The notes under the pieces: model-generated
What the model saw: only the letters and a program-made list of their open reading frames with translations
Told to the model about the DNA's origin: nothing
Database searches by the model: none
NCBI RefSeq assembly: GCF_000016645.1
Contig: NC_009441.1
Coordinates: 4,650,001 to 4,714,000, forward strand
Length of the DNA: 64,000 nucleotides
Reading direction: 5' to 3'
From: Flavobacterium johnsoniae UW101
GTDB lineage: Bacteria; Bacteroidota; Bacteroidia; Flavobacteriales; Flavobacteriaceae
Program-made: the position numbers and the translations under genes
In this document: positions 8,339 through 16,773 of the stretch, in pieces
Layout of the letters: every line of letters begins with the position of its first letter
How positions within the stretch are numbered: the first letter of the stretch is position 1

Positions 8339-8965
8339 ATGGACATTTTAGAACTATTAGGACACATTGGTAAAACCGAAGAAAAAGATAAAATTTCGTA
8401 TTCAGCTGGAGTTGTAATGGCTCTAAGTCTGAAAGATATTGGATTTGAAGAAATAAAATATGAAGATTATGTAGACGGAATGAAATCAGTTTTTGATAAA
8501 TCCGGAGAAAAAATTTCGCCAAAACGCTCTATTGATATTTTCAACAATTATGTGGCATTGCTGCAGGAAGAATTAAAAGTTAAAAATGCCGAAATAGGAA
8601 CTGCTTTTCTGGCTAAAAATGCCTCAAAAGAAGGTATTACTGTATTGTCAAGCGGTTTGCAATATGAAGTTTTAACCGAAGGAAACGGCAGAAAACCAAA
8701 AATAACTGATACCGTAAATGTAATTTATGAAGGTTATTTGATAAATAAAGATGTCTTTGATTCAACCAAAGATACAGGCCCTCAAAAAATGAGAGTATTG
8801 CAGACCATAAAAGGCTGGCAGGAAGCACTGCAGTTAATGCCCGAAGGTTCGCGCTGGAAAATTTATATCCCGCATGATTTGGCTTACGCCGAAATGGGAG
8901 CGCCGCCGATCATTCAGCCCAACTCTACTTTAGTATTCATTATAGAACTTTTAAATATCGTTTAA
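8339..8965 (+). CDS. FKBP-type peptidyl-prolyl cis-trans isomerase within the hyp operon
   Basis: Predicted cytoplasmic prolyl isomerase or chaperone of 208 residues without a signal peptide. Residues 1-105 resemble the helical N-terminal dimerisation region of FklB/FkpA/Mip proteins. Residues about 110-208 are an FKBP domain: IYEGYL, VFDST, IKGW and YAEMG supply the Tyr, Phe-Asp, Ile-Trp and Tyr active-site positions, so activity is likely. It sits 3 nt after hypF and 1 nt before hypD, so it is translated with the maturation genes. It lacks the His/Cys-rich tail of SlyD, the nickel-handling FKBP of E. coli. A role in folding the large subunit or a Hyp protein is inferred from position only. 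Confidence 0.88.
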   Translation: MDILELLGHIGKTEEKDKISYSAGVVMALSLKDIGFEEIKYEDYVDGMKSVFDKSGEKISPKRSIDIFNNYVALLQEELKVKNAEIGTAFLAKNASKEGITVLSSGLQYEVLTEGNGRKPKITDTVNVIYEGYLINKDVFDSTKDTGPQKMRVLQTIKGWQEALQLMPEGSRWKIYIPHDLAYAEMGAPPIIQPNSTLVFIIELLNIV

Positions 8966-8966
8966 A

Positions 8967-10043
8967 ATGAAATACCTGTCTGAATATCGAAATCCGGAAC
9001 TGGTTAAACACTACATAAGTGAAATCCATAAAATAACCACAAAACCATGGAATATCATGGAAATTTGCGGTGGTCAGACGCATTCATTAGTCAAAAACGG
9101 TCTGCTGGATTTATTGCCAAAAAACATTAGGATGATACACGGGCCGGGTTGTCCGGTTTGTGTTACGCCTGTTTCGTTAATCAATAAAGCAATTGAATTA
9201 ATGAAACAAGGTGTCGTTCTGTGTTCTTTTGGAGATATGATTCGGGTTCCCGGTTCATCAAAAAGTCTATTGCAGGCCAAAGCTGAAGGCGGTGATTTAC
9301 GCATTTTATATTCTCCTTTAGAAGCTGTAAATATTGCGGCTAAAAATCTGGATAAGGAAATTGTATTTTTTGCTGTTGGTTTTGAAACTACTGCGCCCAG
9401 CAATGCGCTGGCCGTTCTTCATGCCCAAAAACTGGGTTTAACCAATTTTAGTTTATTGGTTTCTCATGTTTTAGTTCCGCCTGCAATGGAAGCTATTTTA
9501 TCAGATAAATTCTGCACCATAAATGCTTTTTTAGGTGCGGGGCATGTCTGTACAATTGTAGGTCTGGAAGAATATTATCCTATTGCCGAAAAATACAAAA
9601 TACCAATCGTCGTTTCCGGTTTTGAACCTGCTGATATGGTGCAGGCGATTTATCATACCGTTTTGCAATTGGAACAAGGAAAACATGAAGTAGAAAATCA
9701 ATATACAAGATTGGTAAAAGAAGAAGGAAACCTGAGAGCAAAAGAAGTCGTAAATACCATTTTTACTATTGGAACTCAGGAATGGCGAGGCATTGGTAAA
9801 ATTGAAAACAGCGGACTTGTATTGAGAGAAAATTATAAAATGTATGATGCGAACATCAAATTTTCTATTGAAACAACGAATAGCAAAACGGATAATTTGT
9901 GTATTGCAGGCCAAATCCTGACGGGAAATAAAAGACCAAACGAATGTCCTGAATTCGGAAAAAAATGCAAACCTTCTTTTCCGTTAGGAGCGCCAATGGT
10001 TTCGTCTGAAGGTGCTTGTGCCGCTTATTTCAACTATCTATAA
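8967..10043 (+). CDS. hypD: HypD, hydrogenase iron-centre assembly protein
   Basis: Scaffold with a [4Fe-4S] cluster on which, with HypC, the Fe(CN)2CO unit is built. The 358-residue protein has the conserved motifs MEICGGQTHS, HGPGCPVCVTP, GFETTAPS and SGFEPADM. C-terminal cluster cysteines sit in NECPEFGKKCKPSFPLG and SEGACAAYF. Length and motifs are normal. It starts 1 nt after the FKBP stop, which supports a shared transcript from the small subunit through the nickel permease. With HypA, B, C, E and F, the maturation set is complete in this window. Confidence 0.97.
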   Translation: MKYLSEYRNPELVKHYISEIHKITTKPWNIMEICGGQTHSLVKNGLLDLLPKNIRMIHGPGCPVCVTPVSLINKAIELMKQGVVLCSFGDMIRVPGSSKSLLQAKAEGGDLRILYSPLEAVNIAAKNLDKEIVFFAVGFETTAPSNALAVLHAQKLGLTNFSLLVSHVLVPPAMEAILSDKFCTINAFLGAGHVCTIVGLEEYYPIAEKYKIPIVVSGFEPADMVQAIYHTVLQLEQGKHEVENQYTRLVKEEGNLRAKEVVNTIFTIGTQEWRGIGKIENSGLVLRENYKMYDANIKFSIETTNSKTDNLCIAGQILTGNKRPNECPEFGKKCKPSFPLGAPMVSSEGACAAYFNYL

Positions 10044-10051
10044 AACTTAAA

Positions 10052-10768
10052 ATGATTGGATTACTTATTACCGTTTACGCCGGACTTGAACATGCTTTTG
10101 AGGCTGATCATTTACTGGCAGTAAACAATCTTGTTACAAATAGAACTAAAATTAAAGATGCTTTAAAAGACGGAATGTTTTGGGGCGTTGGTCATACTGC
10201 CACTATTTTTATTGTGGGCGTTATTATGATTGGTTTTAAAATTTCGATAAGCGAAAATGTATTCAGCTATCTTGAAGCGGTTGTTGGTTTAATGCTGATT
10301 GTTTTAGGAATAATTCGTTTGTTTAAATTATTATACAAAAAAAGGCATTCGCATACGTATTATCATAGTCATGAACATACGCACAGCAACGGAGTCACGC
10401 ATACACACATGCATGCTCATACTTATTTTCATTCGCATCCTATTGCCTCTTTTAAACATGCTCATTATGACGGATCAACCAATTATAAAACGGCATTTGG
10501 CGTAGGATTGGTACATGGTTTGGCAGGAAGCGGTTCATTGGTTATTTTGGTTATTTCGCAAATGAAAACACCATTGGAAGGTCTGCTTTATATTTTGATT
10601 TTTGGAGTGGGATCAATAATTGGAATGTTTATCGCATCAGGATTGTTTAGTATTCCATTTACCAAAAGCATTCTTAAATCTCAAAAACTCCAATATGCAT
10701 TAATTATACTTTCATCTGCAATATGCATTATATTCGGATTTAAAATCATTTATACCAATTTACTTTAA
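10052..10768 (+). CDS. Nickel permease-like membrane protein with His-rich loop (NicO/HupE/UreH type)
   Basis: Predicted inner-membrane nickel importer of 238 residues and about six membrane segments. The first segment carries HAFEADH, matching the HxxxxDH motif of nickel/cobalt transporters. GVGHTATIF and LVHGLAGSGSL are further family-like motifs. A cytoplasmic-loop-like segment near residues 98-142 has about 17 histidines. I take the ATG at 10052, eight nt after the hypD stop: the longer frame from 10016 adds a 12-residue non-hydrophobic stretch and overlaps hypD. As the last gene of the hydrogenase operon, its substrate is most likely Ni(II). Confidence 0.85.
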   Translation: MIGLLITVYAGLEHAFEADHLLAVNNLVTNRTKIKDALKDGMFWGVGHTATIFIVGVIMIGFKISISENVFSYLEAVVGLMLIVLGIIRLFKLLYKKRHSHTYYHSHEHTHSNGVTHTHMHAHTYFHSHPIASFKHAHYDGSTNYKTAFGVGLVHGLAGSGSLVILVISQMKTPLEGLLYILIFGVGSIIGMFIASGLFSIPFTKSILKSQKLQYALIILSSAICIIFGFKIIYTNLL

Positions 10769-10822
10769 GATCTACTGCAGCTAAAAAACGTACTGTTTTA
10801 TTAAAATCAATATTAGATTCTT

Positions 10823-10830
10823 TACTTTTG
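10823..10830 (+). promoter_or_regulatory. Candidate -7 promoter element upstream of the frameshifted gene
   Basis: TACTTTTG fits TAnnTTTG and lies 86 nt before the ATG at 10917, just after the last hydrogenase-operon gene. No convincing -33 box is visible. It suggests the downstream gene has its own promoter. Confidence 0.35.
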
Positions 10831-10916
10831 CATGGTACTGTTTGACTGATATTTTATATAGTATCCAACAAAATTATCACTAAACAGTAAATTAATTTTC
10901 TACATCAAAAAAGTAA

Positions 10917-11275
<359 letters not shown>

Positions 11276-11446
11276 TCCTCTCCTTTTTCCAAAAGCTTTA
11301 TAATTGATTATAAAATACATACAACAAAAAAATAAGTGTTTTTACGCAAAACCAAATATCTTATAAAATTCGCCGAAAGTATATTATTTAATTGAAATTG
11401 ATTAATTTTCATCTATAGATTTTTAGAAAAATTGAAATTATACACT

Positions 11447-12571
11447 ATGAAGATATCTCTTATTTTTATACTGGGATTTGTAACGATTTGTCAGTCTCAA
11501 ATAAAAATTCCTGCTATTAAAGCTTCATCTAAAACCTGTTACATAAAAGAAGGAAATGAAGAAAAAACAAAATGGAACTTAGATCCCAAAACAAAACCTG
11601 ATTTGTATGTAACAAACAAAAGTCCGAAAGGAAAAACCGTTACTTTTTACACCAATCAGGATTCTTTAACCGTAAAACTAAAACCGGGAAAAAAATCTGA
11701 TTTTGTAGTTCTGCTAAATGAAAAAGACAGTTGCTATACGCGCATTGAATGTCCGGCTCTGAAAGATTTCTCAAAGCTGAAACCGGAAATACACGATACA
11801 ATTCCTTTTGCGCTTTCGGAGTATAACAATATTATTTTTAAAGTCACATTAGATGATAAAGAAACGCTTGATTTAAAATTCGATTCTGGAACAACTGATT
11901 TTCTTTTAACAAATGAAATATTGAAACAATTACAACTTAAGAGTCTAAACGGGCATAGTTTTAAGCTTGGAAACCAAATCTGGAGAGAACAGCAGATTTT
12001 CCCTGTTGAACTATCAGGACAAGGCACTACAGGTCGTTTTGGGTGGAATTTATTTGATGGTAAAATTGTAGAAATTGATTACGATAAAAAGCTTTTTATA
12101 ATACATTCGAAACTGCCTAAACGAGACAAAAGTTACACAAAACTGGATATGGAGTTTACGCATACTTTGTTTTGTATTCAGGGTTCACTGCAAATAAAAG
12201 ATAAAGCTTATAAAGGGCGTTTTCTTTTTGATAATGGTTATCAGCGTACCGCGATGCTTGATCAGCAGTTAATAAAGGAACAGCAATATCCAAAAGAAAT
12301 TCTGCCTGTTTTAAAAAAAACAATTTTAAAAAACGGACAAGGTGAAGAAATTCCGGTTTTGACTGTAAAGAATGAAAAATTGTTTTTGGGAAATTTATGT
12401 TTGAATGATGTGCCGGTTCAGCTGCTTGCAACAAGCAATCCAGCACAATTCAAAACTCATATTTTAGGAAGCGAATTCCTAAAAAGATTCAATACTATAT
12501 TGGATTTTCAGGAGAATAAAGTCTATCTAAAACCAAATTCATTATGGAATGATCCCTACACAGAAGGCTGA
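11447..12571 (+). CDS. Exported retropepsin-like aspartyl protease family protein
   Basis: 374 residues with an N-terminal signal peptide (MKISLIFILGFVTICQSQ). The middle and C-terminal half holds two retropepsin-like halves. The first has KFDSGTTDFLL with the catalytic-type Asp near residue 146. The second has FLFDNGYQRTAML, where DNG replaces D-S/T-G, and closes with ILGSEFLKRFNTILDF, typical of bacteroidal aspartyl-protease-fold proteins. The N-terminal 110 residues are unassigned and may be a ligand-binding or scaffold domain. The ATG at 11447 is preferred over an upstream TTG because it starts the signal peptide cleanly. Substrate is unknown; the altered second motif leaves activity uncertain. 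Confidence 0.75.
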   Translation: MKISLIFILGFVTICQSQIKIPAIKASSKTCYIKEGNEEKTKWNLDPKTKPDLYVTNKSPKGKTVTFYTNQDSLTVKLKPGKKSDFVVLLNEKDSCYTRIECPALKDFSKLKPEIHDTIPFALSEYNNIIFKVTLDDKETLDLKFDSGTTDFLLTNEILKQLQLKSLNGHSFKLGNQIWREQQIFPVELSGQGTTGRFGWNLFDGKIVEIDYDKKLFIIHSKLPKRDKSYTKLDMEFTHTLFCIQGSLQIKDKAYKGRFLFDNGYQRTAMLDQQLIKEQQYPKEILPVLKKTILKNGQGEEIPVLTVKNEKLFLGNLCLNDVPVQLLATSNPAQFKTHILGSEFLKRFNTILDFQENKVYLKPNSLWNDPYTEG

Positions 12572-12592
12572 AAACAAAAATTAATAATTAAA

Positions 12593-12631
12593 AATTGACA
12601 ATTAATAATTGTGAATTATCAATTGTCAATT
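12593..12631. repeat. 39-nt near-perfect palindrome between convergent genes
   Basis: The outer arms AATTGACAATT and AATTGTCAATT are exact 11-bp complements. After one A/C mismatch the inner arms ATAATT and AATTAT also pair, leaving a 3-nt GTG loop. The element sits between two convergent genes and touches the stop codon of the MgtC-like gene. It may act as a two-way terminator or mRNA 3' end structure, but it lacks a good T-run. Confidence 0.6.
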
Positions 12632-13053
12632 CACTTCCTATTCCTCATCCACTTTTCTACAGGTTCTAAAACTGTATTGACAATAATTACCAAAAATGTA
12701 CAAATTAAAGCTTCAATAAAATAACCAGAAGCAGAAATACAGCCAATTGCCGCACTGCACCATATTGTTGCCGCCGAATTTAATCCGTGTACATTTGAAC
12801 CTTCTCTAAATATAACACCGGCACCCAAAAAACCAACTCCCATAACAACCTGAGCCGTGATACGGGTAACATCGATATTTGGGGCATTTGCTGCCACTTT
12901 TATAGACAATAAAACAAAAGCAGCGGCTCCGGTTGCTACAAGCATATTGGTTTTTAAACCCGTTTCTTTATGATGCCATTGTCTTTCAAATCCTATAATC
13001 AATCCGGCAAATAAGGCAATTACCAGTCGTGTGAAAAATTCGGTTGTAGTCAT
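12631..13053 (-). CDS. MgtC/SapB family membrane protein (membrane domain only)
   Basis: Small integral membrane protein of 140 residues with about four membrane segments. Family motifs are GFERQWHHKETGLKTN, GVGFLGAGVIFREG and LNSAATIWCSAAIGC. It lacks the C-terminal ACT-like domain of the longer MgtC virulence proteins, so it belongs to the short SapB-like branch common in free-living bacteria. Roles proposed for the family include coping with low magnesium and control of ATP synthase or membrane potential; nothing here points to one. It is monocistronic and convergent with the retropepsin-like gene. Confidence 0.88.
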   Translation of the reverse strand: MTTTEFFTRLVIALFAGLIIGFERQWHHKETGLKTNMLVATGAAAFVLLSIKVAANAPNIDVTRITAQVVMGVGFLGAGVIFREGSNVHGLNSAATIWCSAAIGCISASGYFIEALICTFLVIIVNTVLEPVEKWMRNRK

Positions 13054-13139
13054 AATTATTCTGTTTTCTAAGATTAAAAATAGCCTGTTTTTTTTATGGT
13101 TTAGGATATTCTTATAATGTTAAAAAAATTGTTATCAAA

Positions 13140-13174
13140 AGAGCCTTTAATTTATATCTCAAATTAAAGGCTCT
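13140..13174 (-). terminator. Intrinsic terminator of the polysaccharide deacetylase gene
   Basis: A 14-bp perfect stem (AGAGCCTTTAATTT with AAATTAAAGGCTCT) and 7-nt loop lie 11 nt past the stop of the leftward gene ending at 13186. In that direction the hairpin is followed by TTTTGATAAC. The T-rich other side could also stop rightward transcription. Confidence 0.8.
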
Positions 13175-13185
13175 TATTTTTTGAA

Positions 13186-13965
13186 CTAATTTTCAGGAAG
13201 CAGATTATCTAAATCTGATAAAGTGTAAAATTTAAGATTGTTCTCTTTCATGTATTTACATATAAATTCTAAAGTTTCAATCTTAGTCTGATAATTTTCA
13301 GTCACGTTTCTTACAGGTTTATGACCGCATAAAAGCAGTATTTTATTGTTCTTTTTAGCATAATCCAGCAGTTCTAAAACATACGGAATGCTAAAATGAA
13401 TGTGACTGTTATCGATATCAAAAGCAAATACGATTTTTGAATTATTAAAATAGCTGTCCTGCTTTTCCGGAGCTTCACCTCCAAAAGCTCTTCCTCTTAT
13501 AATTTTAAACTTTTTTGACAAAGCTTTATCTAATTCATCCGATCTTTCGCCATACGGATAAGCAAACGAAGTAACTTTAAACGATTTCTTTTTCATAGAA
13601 ACAATCATAGGATCTATTTCCTGTTTCATATAAGCATCGATTCCGTTTTGCTTTACAAATTTCAAAGCATTATAATGGTGATAACCATGTCCGGCAATTT
13701 CATGGCCTTCTTTCTGCATTTGAAGAAGTTTTTTTATTTCGGGCGCTCCTATAGAATCTATTCGGCATACATTAAAAGTTGCTTTCCATCCGTATTTTTT
13801 TAAAGCAGCATCCGCTTCTGCCCATTCATCGACATAAGCATCATCAAAAGACAAAATCACTCCAGCTTTATAAGCCTTAGGTTCGGCTTTTTGCTTTTTA
13901 GTTTCACAAGAAAAAAGAGTTAAGAACATTAAAAACAAAGTCGTTTTTAAAAAGAATATCTTCAT
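13186..13965 (-). CDS. Polysaccharide deacetylase family lipoprotein
   Basis: NodB-type carbohydrate de-N-acetylase, predicted to be lipid-anchored: the signal peptide ends in the lipobox LFSC with Cys20. The metal/catalytic motif SFDDAYVDEW carries Asp41 and Asp42. The second motif AGHGYHHYN carries His93 and His97, and SFAYPYGERS (about 133-142) matches the third family motif. Length, 259 residues, fits one catalytic domain. It could deacetylate peptidoglycan or an exopolysaccharide. A PgaC-like synthase operon lies 6 kb away (20139-23987), but no direct operon link exists. It is monocistronic with its own promoter-like box and terminator. Confidence 0.85.
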   Translation of the reverse strand: MKIFFLKTTLFLMFLTLFSCETKKQKAEPKAYKAGVILSFDDAYVDEWAEADAALKKYGWKATFNVCRIDSIGAPEIKKLLQMQKEGHEIAGHGYHHYNALKFVKQNGIDAYMKQEIDPMIVSMKKKSFKVTSFAYPYGERSDELDKALSKKFKIIRGRAFGGEAPEKQDSYFNNSKIVFAFDIDNSHIHFSIPYVLELLDYAKKNNKILLLCGHKPVRNVTENYQTKIETLEFICKYMKENNLKFYTLSDLDNLLPEN

Positions 13966-14020
13966 ATAACAGATTAGAATTAAATTGAGACTTTAAATAA
14001 ATTTTACAGAAATAACATTT

Positions 14021-14028
14021 CAAATATA
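14021..14028 (-). promoter_or_regulatory. Candidate -7 element for the deacetylase gene
   Basis: On the minus strand this reads TATATTTG, matching TAnnTTTG, 56 nt upstream of the ATG at 13965. No clear -33 box at standard spacing is seen. Confidence 0.4.
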
Positions 14029-14152
14029 GAAAACAATTTAGAATATTTTACTTACAACAAAACAACTCATTAAAACTCTTATTCTTTCCTGTTTTTTTTC
14101 GGGGAATACTACATCTTTTAATTACTTTTATCACATTAATTTCTCATTTGCA

Positions 14153-14845
14153 ATGAACAAAGTATTATTAGTAGAAGATGATCCGCGTGTTGCATCTTTT
14201 ATTTTAAGAGGTCTTGAAGAAAACCTATATCAGGTAAAAACCGTTTCAAAAGGATATGAAGCTGTAAACGAAGTCATGGAAAATGATTTTGATATTATCA
14301 TTCTCGATATTATGCTTCCTGATATTACTGGTTTTGAAGTTTGTGAGATTTTAAGAAACAGAAAAATAATCGTTCCCATTCTTATCTTAAGCGCGCTTGA
14401 TACACCTCACGAAAAGGTAAAAGGTTTACAATCCGGCGCAGATGATTATTTGGCTAAACCTTTTTTGTTTGAAGAACTTTTGGCGAGAATAAATGCGCAG
14501 CTTCGCCGTGCCGAATTCAGCTCCGGAATTTTAGATTTTCAGTCTTATGCGGGAATCGAAATCAATATGAAAGAACAAAGTGCTTCAAGAGACGGAAAAG
14601 AACTTAATCTTTCGTCCAGAGAACTTAAGCTTTTAATTTTCTTTATGAAAAACCGCGAAAAAGCACTTTCGAGAATTGCAATTGCAGAAGCTGTCTGGAA
14701 TCTTGAACTTGACATGAACTCAAATACGGTTGATGTTTATATAAATTACTTAAGAAACAAAGTCGATAAAAACTTTTCTGAACCTTTGATCCATACAGTA
14801 AAAGGAACCGGATATATGCTTAAGAAAAAAACACATGAATCTTAA
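14153..14845 (+). CDS. OmpR/PhoB-family response regulator
   Basis: DNA-binding response regulator of 230 residues. The receiver domain (1-120) has the acidic pair EDD at 8-10, phospho-acceptor Asp52 in IIILDIMLP and Lys in LAKPF. The C-terminal winged-helix domain (about 130-225) has ELKLLIFFMKN and SNTVDVYINYLRNKVD, the recognition helix and wing of OmpR-type regulators. It overlaps the sensor kinase gene by 11 nt, so they form one two-component system. Direct repeats upstream of the TonB-dependent receptor at 16832 are possible targets, an inference from proximity. The signal is unknown; the sequence is CusR/RprY-like in layout. Confidence 0.93.
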   Translation: MNKVLLVEDDPRVASFILRGLEENLYQVKTVSKGYEAVNEVMENDFDIIILDIMLPDITGFEVCEILRNRKIIVPILILSALDTPHEKVKGLQSGADDYLAKPFLFEELLARINAQLRRAEFSSGILDFQSYAGIEINMKEQSASRDGKELNLSSRELKLLIFFMKNREKALSRIAIAEAVWNLELDMNSNTVDVYINYLRNKVDKNFSEPLIHTVKGTGYMLKKKTHES

Positions 14846-16202
14846 AAACAAACTTTCTGTAAATTCTACGCTGTTATTTGCTTTTACTGTTGGACTCGTT
14901 CTGGCTGGTTCTTTTTTGCTTTTTAAAAAACACAGACAGGATCTTTATTTTGAAAGACTCGAAGACAGTGCCTTAATAACTGCTTTTTTTTATTTTGAAA
15001 AAGATGAAATTACAAAAGTTGACAGTTCCCGTTACCAAAGAATAGAAATTCAATATAAAAAAATCACCAATCAGACGATCAGGATATACAATGCAAAAAC
15101 CAAAGAATTGTATTTGAAAGACGATATTGATATTACACTGACTGACAAAGAATTAAAAGCAATTTCTAAAAACAGAATATTGCATTTCATAAAAGAAGAC
15201 AGACAATTTACAGGTTTATATTATAAGGATAACCAGGGTGATTTTATTATTGTAGTATCTGGAATTGATACTGTTGGTGACCGTCAATTTGATGTATTGG
15301 GTTTAATGTTTATTGGGTTTTATCTGCTGGCCATTCCGTTGAATTTTCTTTTAGGCAGATTTTTGGCAAGACAAACTTTCAGGCCTTTTGAAGATGTTAT
15401 TGCAAAAGTAAACACCATTACAACAGAAAACCTGCATTCGAGACTCGAAATGCCCACAGTAAGCGGAAAAGATGAAATAAAAGAACTTATAACCACTTTT
15501 AATTATTTATTAGAACGTCTTGAAAACGGGGTAACAATACAAAAGAATTTTCTAAAAAATGCATCGCACGAACTAAAAACACCGCTTACCATTATTATTG
15601 GTGATATTGATGTATCGTTGCAGCAGCCCAGAACTAACGAGCAATATGAAGAAGTTCTAAAATCGCTCAGAAAAGATACTTTTCATCTTAAATCTATATT
15701 AGACGGACTTTTGATTTTATCCGGATTACAGATTTCTGAACCAGAACAAATGGAATTGGTAAGAATAGATGAAATTTTATGGAATGTATTAGAAAAAAAG
15801 GCAATTGAATATCCTGAATCAAAAGTGTCTGTAAATCTCGACGCTATTGCAGATCAGGAAAATCTGCTTTCTGTTTATGCCAATAAACATATGCTTTTTA
15901 CAGCTCTTTATAACATTATAGATAATGCGATTAAATTCTCATTTCCTGAAAAAGTTGAAGTTTTGGTTTATTCAGAAGAAGGTAAGCTTTTAATAAAAAT
16001 TATAGATCAGGGAGCCGGAATTTCTAAAAGTGATCAGGAATCAATTTTTGAACTGTTTTTTAGGAGCGATCGCACCCGCCATATTAAAGGTCAGGGATTA
16101 GGACTTTTTATTACCATGCAGATTCTTAAACTTCATAATATTGAATTAGAAGTAGATTCTGAACTCGAAAAAGGAACTACTTTTTCTTTATTATTTCCTT
16201 GA
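14835..16202 (+). CDS. Sensor histidine kinase partner of the OmpR-type regulator
   Basis: Inner-membrane kinase of 455 residues. Two membrane segments (about 12-31 and 154-175) flank a periplasmic sensor of about 120 residues without a recognised fold. A HAMP domain (about 176-230) follows. The HisKA motif NASHELKTPLTII contains His245, and the HATPase domain has DNAIKFSF, DQGAGIS and GQGLGLF. All catalytic boxes are intact. It overlaps the response regulator by 11 nt. The gene ends just before a 630-bp noncoding stretch and a TonB-dependent receptor, so sensing of an envelope or nutrient signal is plausible but unproven. Confidence 0.93.
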   Translation: MNLKNKLSVNSTLLFAFTVGLVLAGSFLLFKKHRQDLYFERLEDSALITAFFYFEKDEITKVDSSRYQRIEIQYKKITNQTIRIYNAKTKELYLKDDIDITLTDKELKAISKNRILHFIKEDRQFTGLYYKDNQGDFIIVVSGIDTVGDRQFDVLGLMFIGFYLLAIPLNFLLGRFLARQTFRPFEDVIAKVNTITTENLHSRLEMPTVSGKDEIKELITTFNYLLERLENGVTIQKNFLKNASHELKTPLTIIIGDIDVSLQQPRTNEQYEEVLKSLRKDTFHLKSILDGLLILSGLQISEPEQMELVRIDEILWNVLEKKAIEYPESKVSVNLDAIADQENLLSVYANKHMLFTALYNIIDNAIKFSFPEKVEVLVYSEEGKLLIKIIDQGAGISKSDQESIFELFFRSDRTRHIKGQGLGLFITMQILKLHNIELEVDSELEKGTTFSLLFP

Positions 16203-16241
16203 AAGAATTAATTATTAGATATTCATACAAAGTAACATAAA

Positions 16242-16325
16242 GAGCCATGGGCTCAATCCATATTGTAGGGCCGGATTTCAATCCGGTCAATCAAGGAAGA
16301 TCACGAATCAAAGAACCGTAGGTTC
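16242..16325 (+). repeat. 84-nt structured repeat, copy A (REP/BIME-like)
   Basis: Layout: a small hairpin gagCC-ATG-GGctc, a 6-nt gap, then an imperfect palindrome starting TATTGTAG and containing CCGGATTTCAATCCGG. After 24 nt a second small hairpin follows, gaaCC-GTA-GGttc. Copy B repeats this order and spacing in the opposite orientation. The hairpin stems differ between copies by paired changes, so structure rather than sequence is kept. Confidence 0.7.
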
Positions 16326-16391
16326 GGCCCATTTTTATAAAGCTAAATTTTAATCCGGTTTCGCTGTAATAAATAATCAACAATATGAATC

Positions 16392-16475
16392 GTTCCGATG
16401 GGAACTCTCTAAAATACGCCCCAATTTTCGACGGATTAAAGTCCGTCGCTACAATATAAATCATTCCTGCGGAAT
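16392..16475 (-). repeat. 84-nt structured repeat, copy B (inverted)
   Basis: Read on the minus strand it has the same parts as copy A: hairpin attCC-GCA-GGaat, a 6-nt gap, TATTGTAG followed by a palindrome with ACGGACTTTAATCCGT, about 24 nt, then hairpin gttCC-CATC-GGaac. Both copies are 84 nt and they are 66 nt apart. No transposase gene is in the window, so mobility in trans (for example by a RAYT enzyme) is only inferred. Confidence 0.7.
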
Positions 16476-16613
16476 TTTAATTAATTCTCACTATTTAGGA
16501 GATTTAATTAGACAAAAAAAATCAGCTATATCACTTAAATCTGTGTGAAAAATTCTTAATAGATTATTACTTTAGAATTTCGATTTTTCTCATCGGTAAC
16601 ATTCACTTAACAC

Positions 16614-16654
16614 TCTAATCTTTTTCTAATCTACTTTAAATATAAGTCTAATCT
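16614..16654 (+). promoter_or_regulatory. Helically phased TCTAATCT repeats upstream of the TonB-dependent receptor
   Basis: Exact TCTAATCT copies start at 16614, 16625 and 16647, so starts are 11 and 22 nt apart. A weak match (5 of 8) fills the missing phase at 16636. Direct repeats on one face of the helix are typical of OmpR/PhoB-type operators, and such a regulator is encoded at 14153. Binding is inferred. Confidence 0.45.
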
Positions 16655-16729
16655 ATTTATTTTTAAACATTTACACAAAGCATTGATTTTAAAGCGATAA
16701 AATGATTTCACAATAATAACACGCTGATA

Positions 16730-16773
16730 ATTTTAAGTTAACAATAAATAGTTATATCATTTTAAGTTAACAA
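16730..16773 (+). promoter_or_regulatory. 15-nt direct repeat containing GTTAAC
   Basis: ATTTTAAGTTAACAA occurs at 16730-16744 and again at 16759-16773, 29 nt apart, ending 58 nt before the receptor ATG. Two exact 15-mers so close together near a start codon suggest a regulator binding site or promoter duplication. AT-richness lowers the weight of this. Confidence 0.4.

Noticed and set aside
8339..8965. Naming the operon FKBP as SlyD
   Set aside because: It lacks the His/Cys-rich C-terminal tail and the insert-in-flap layout of SlyD; the N-terminal half is of FklB/Mip type.
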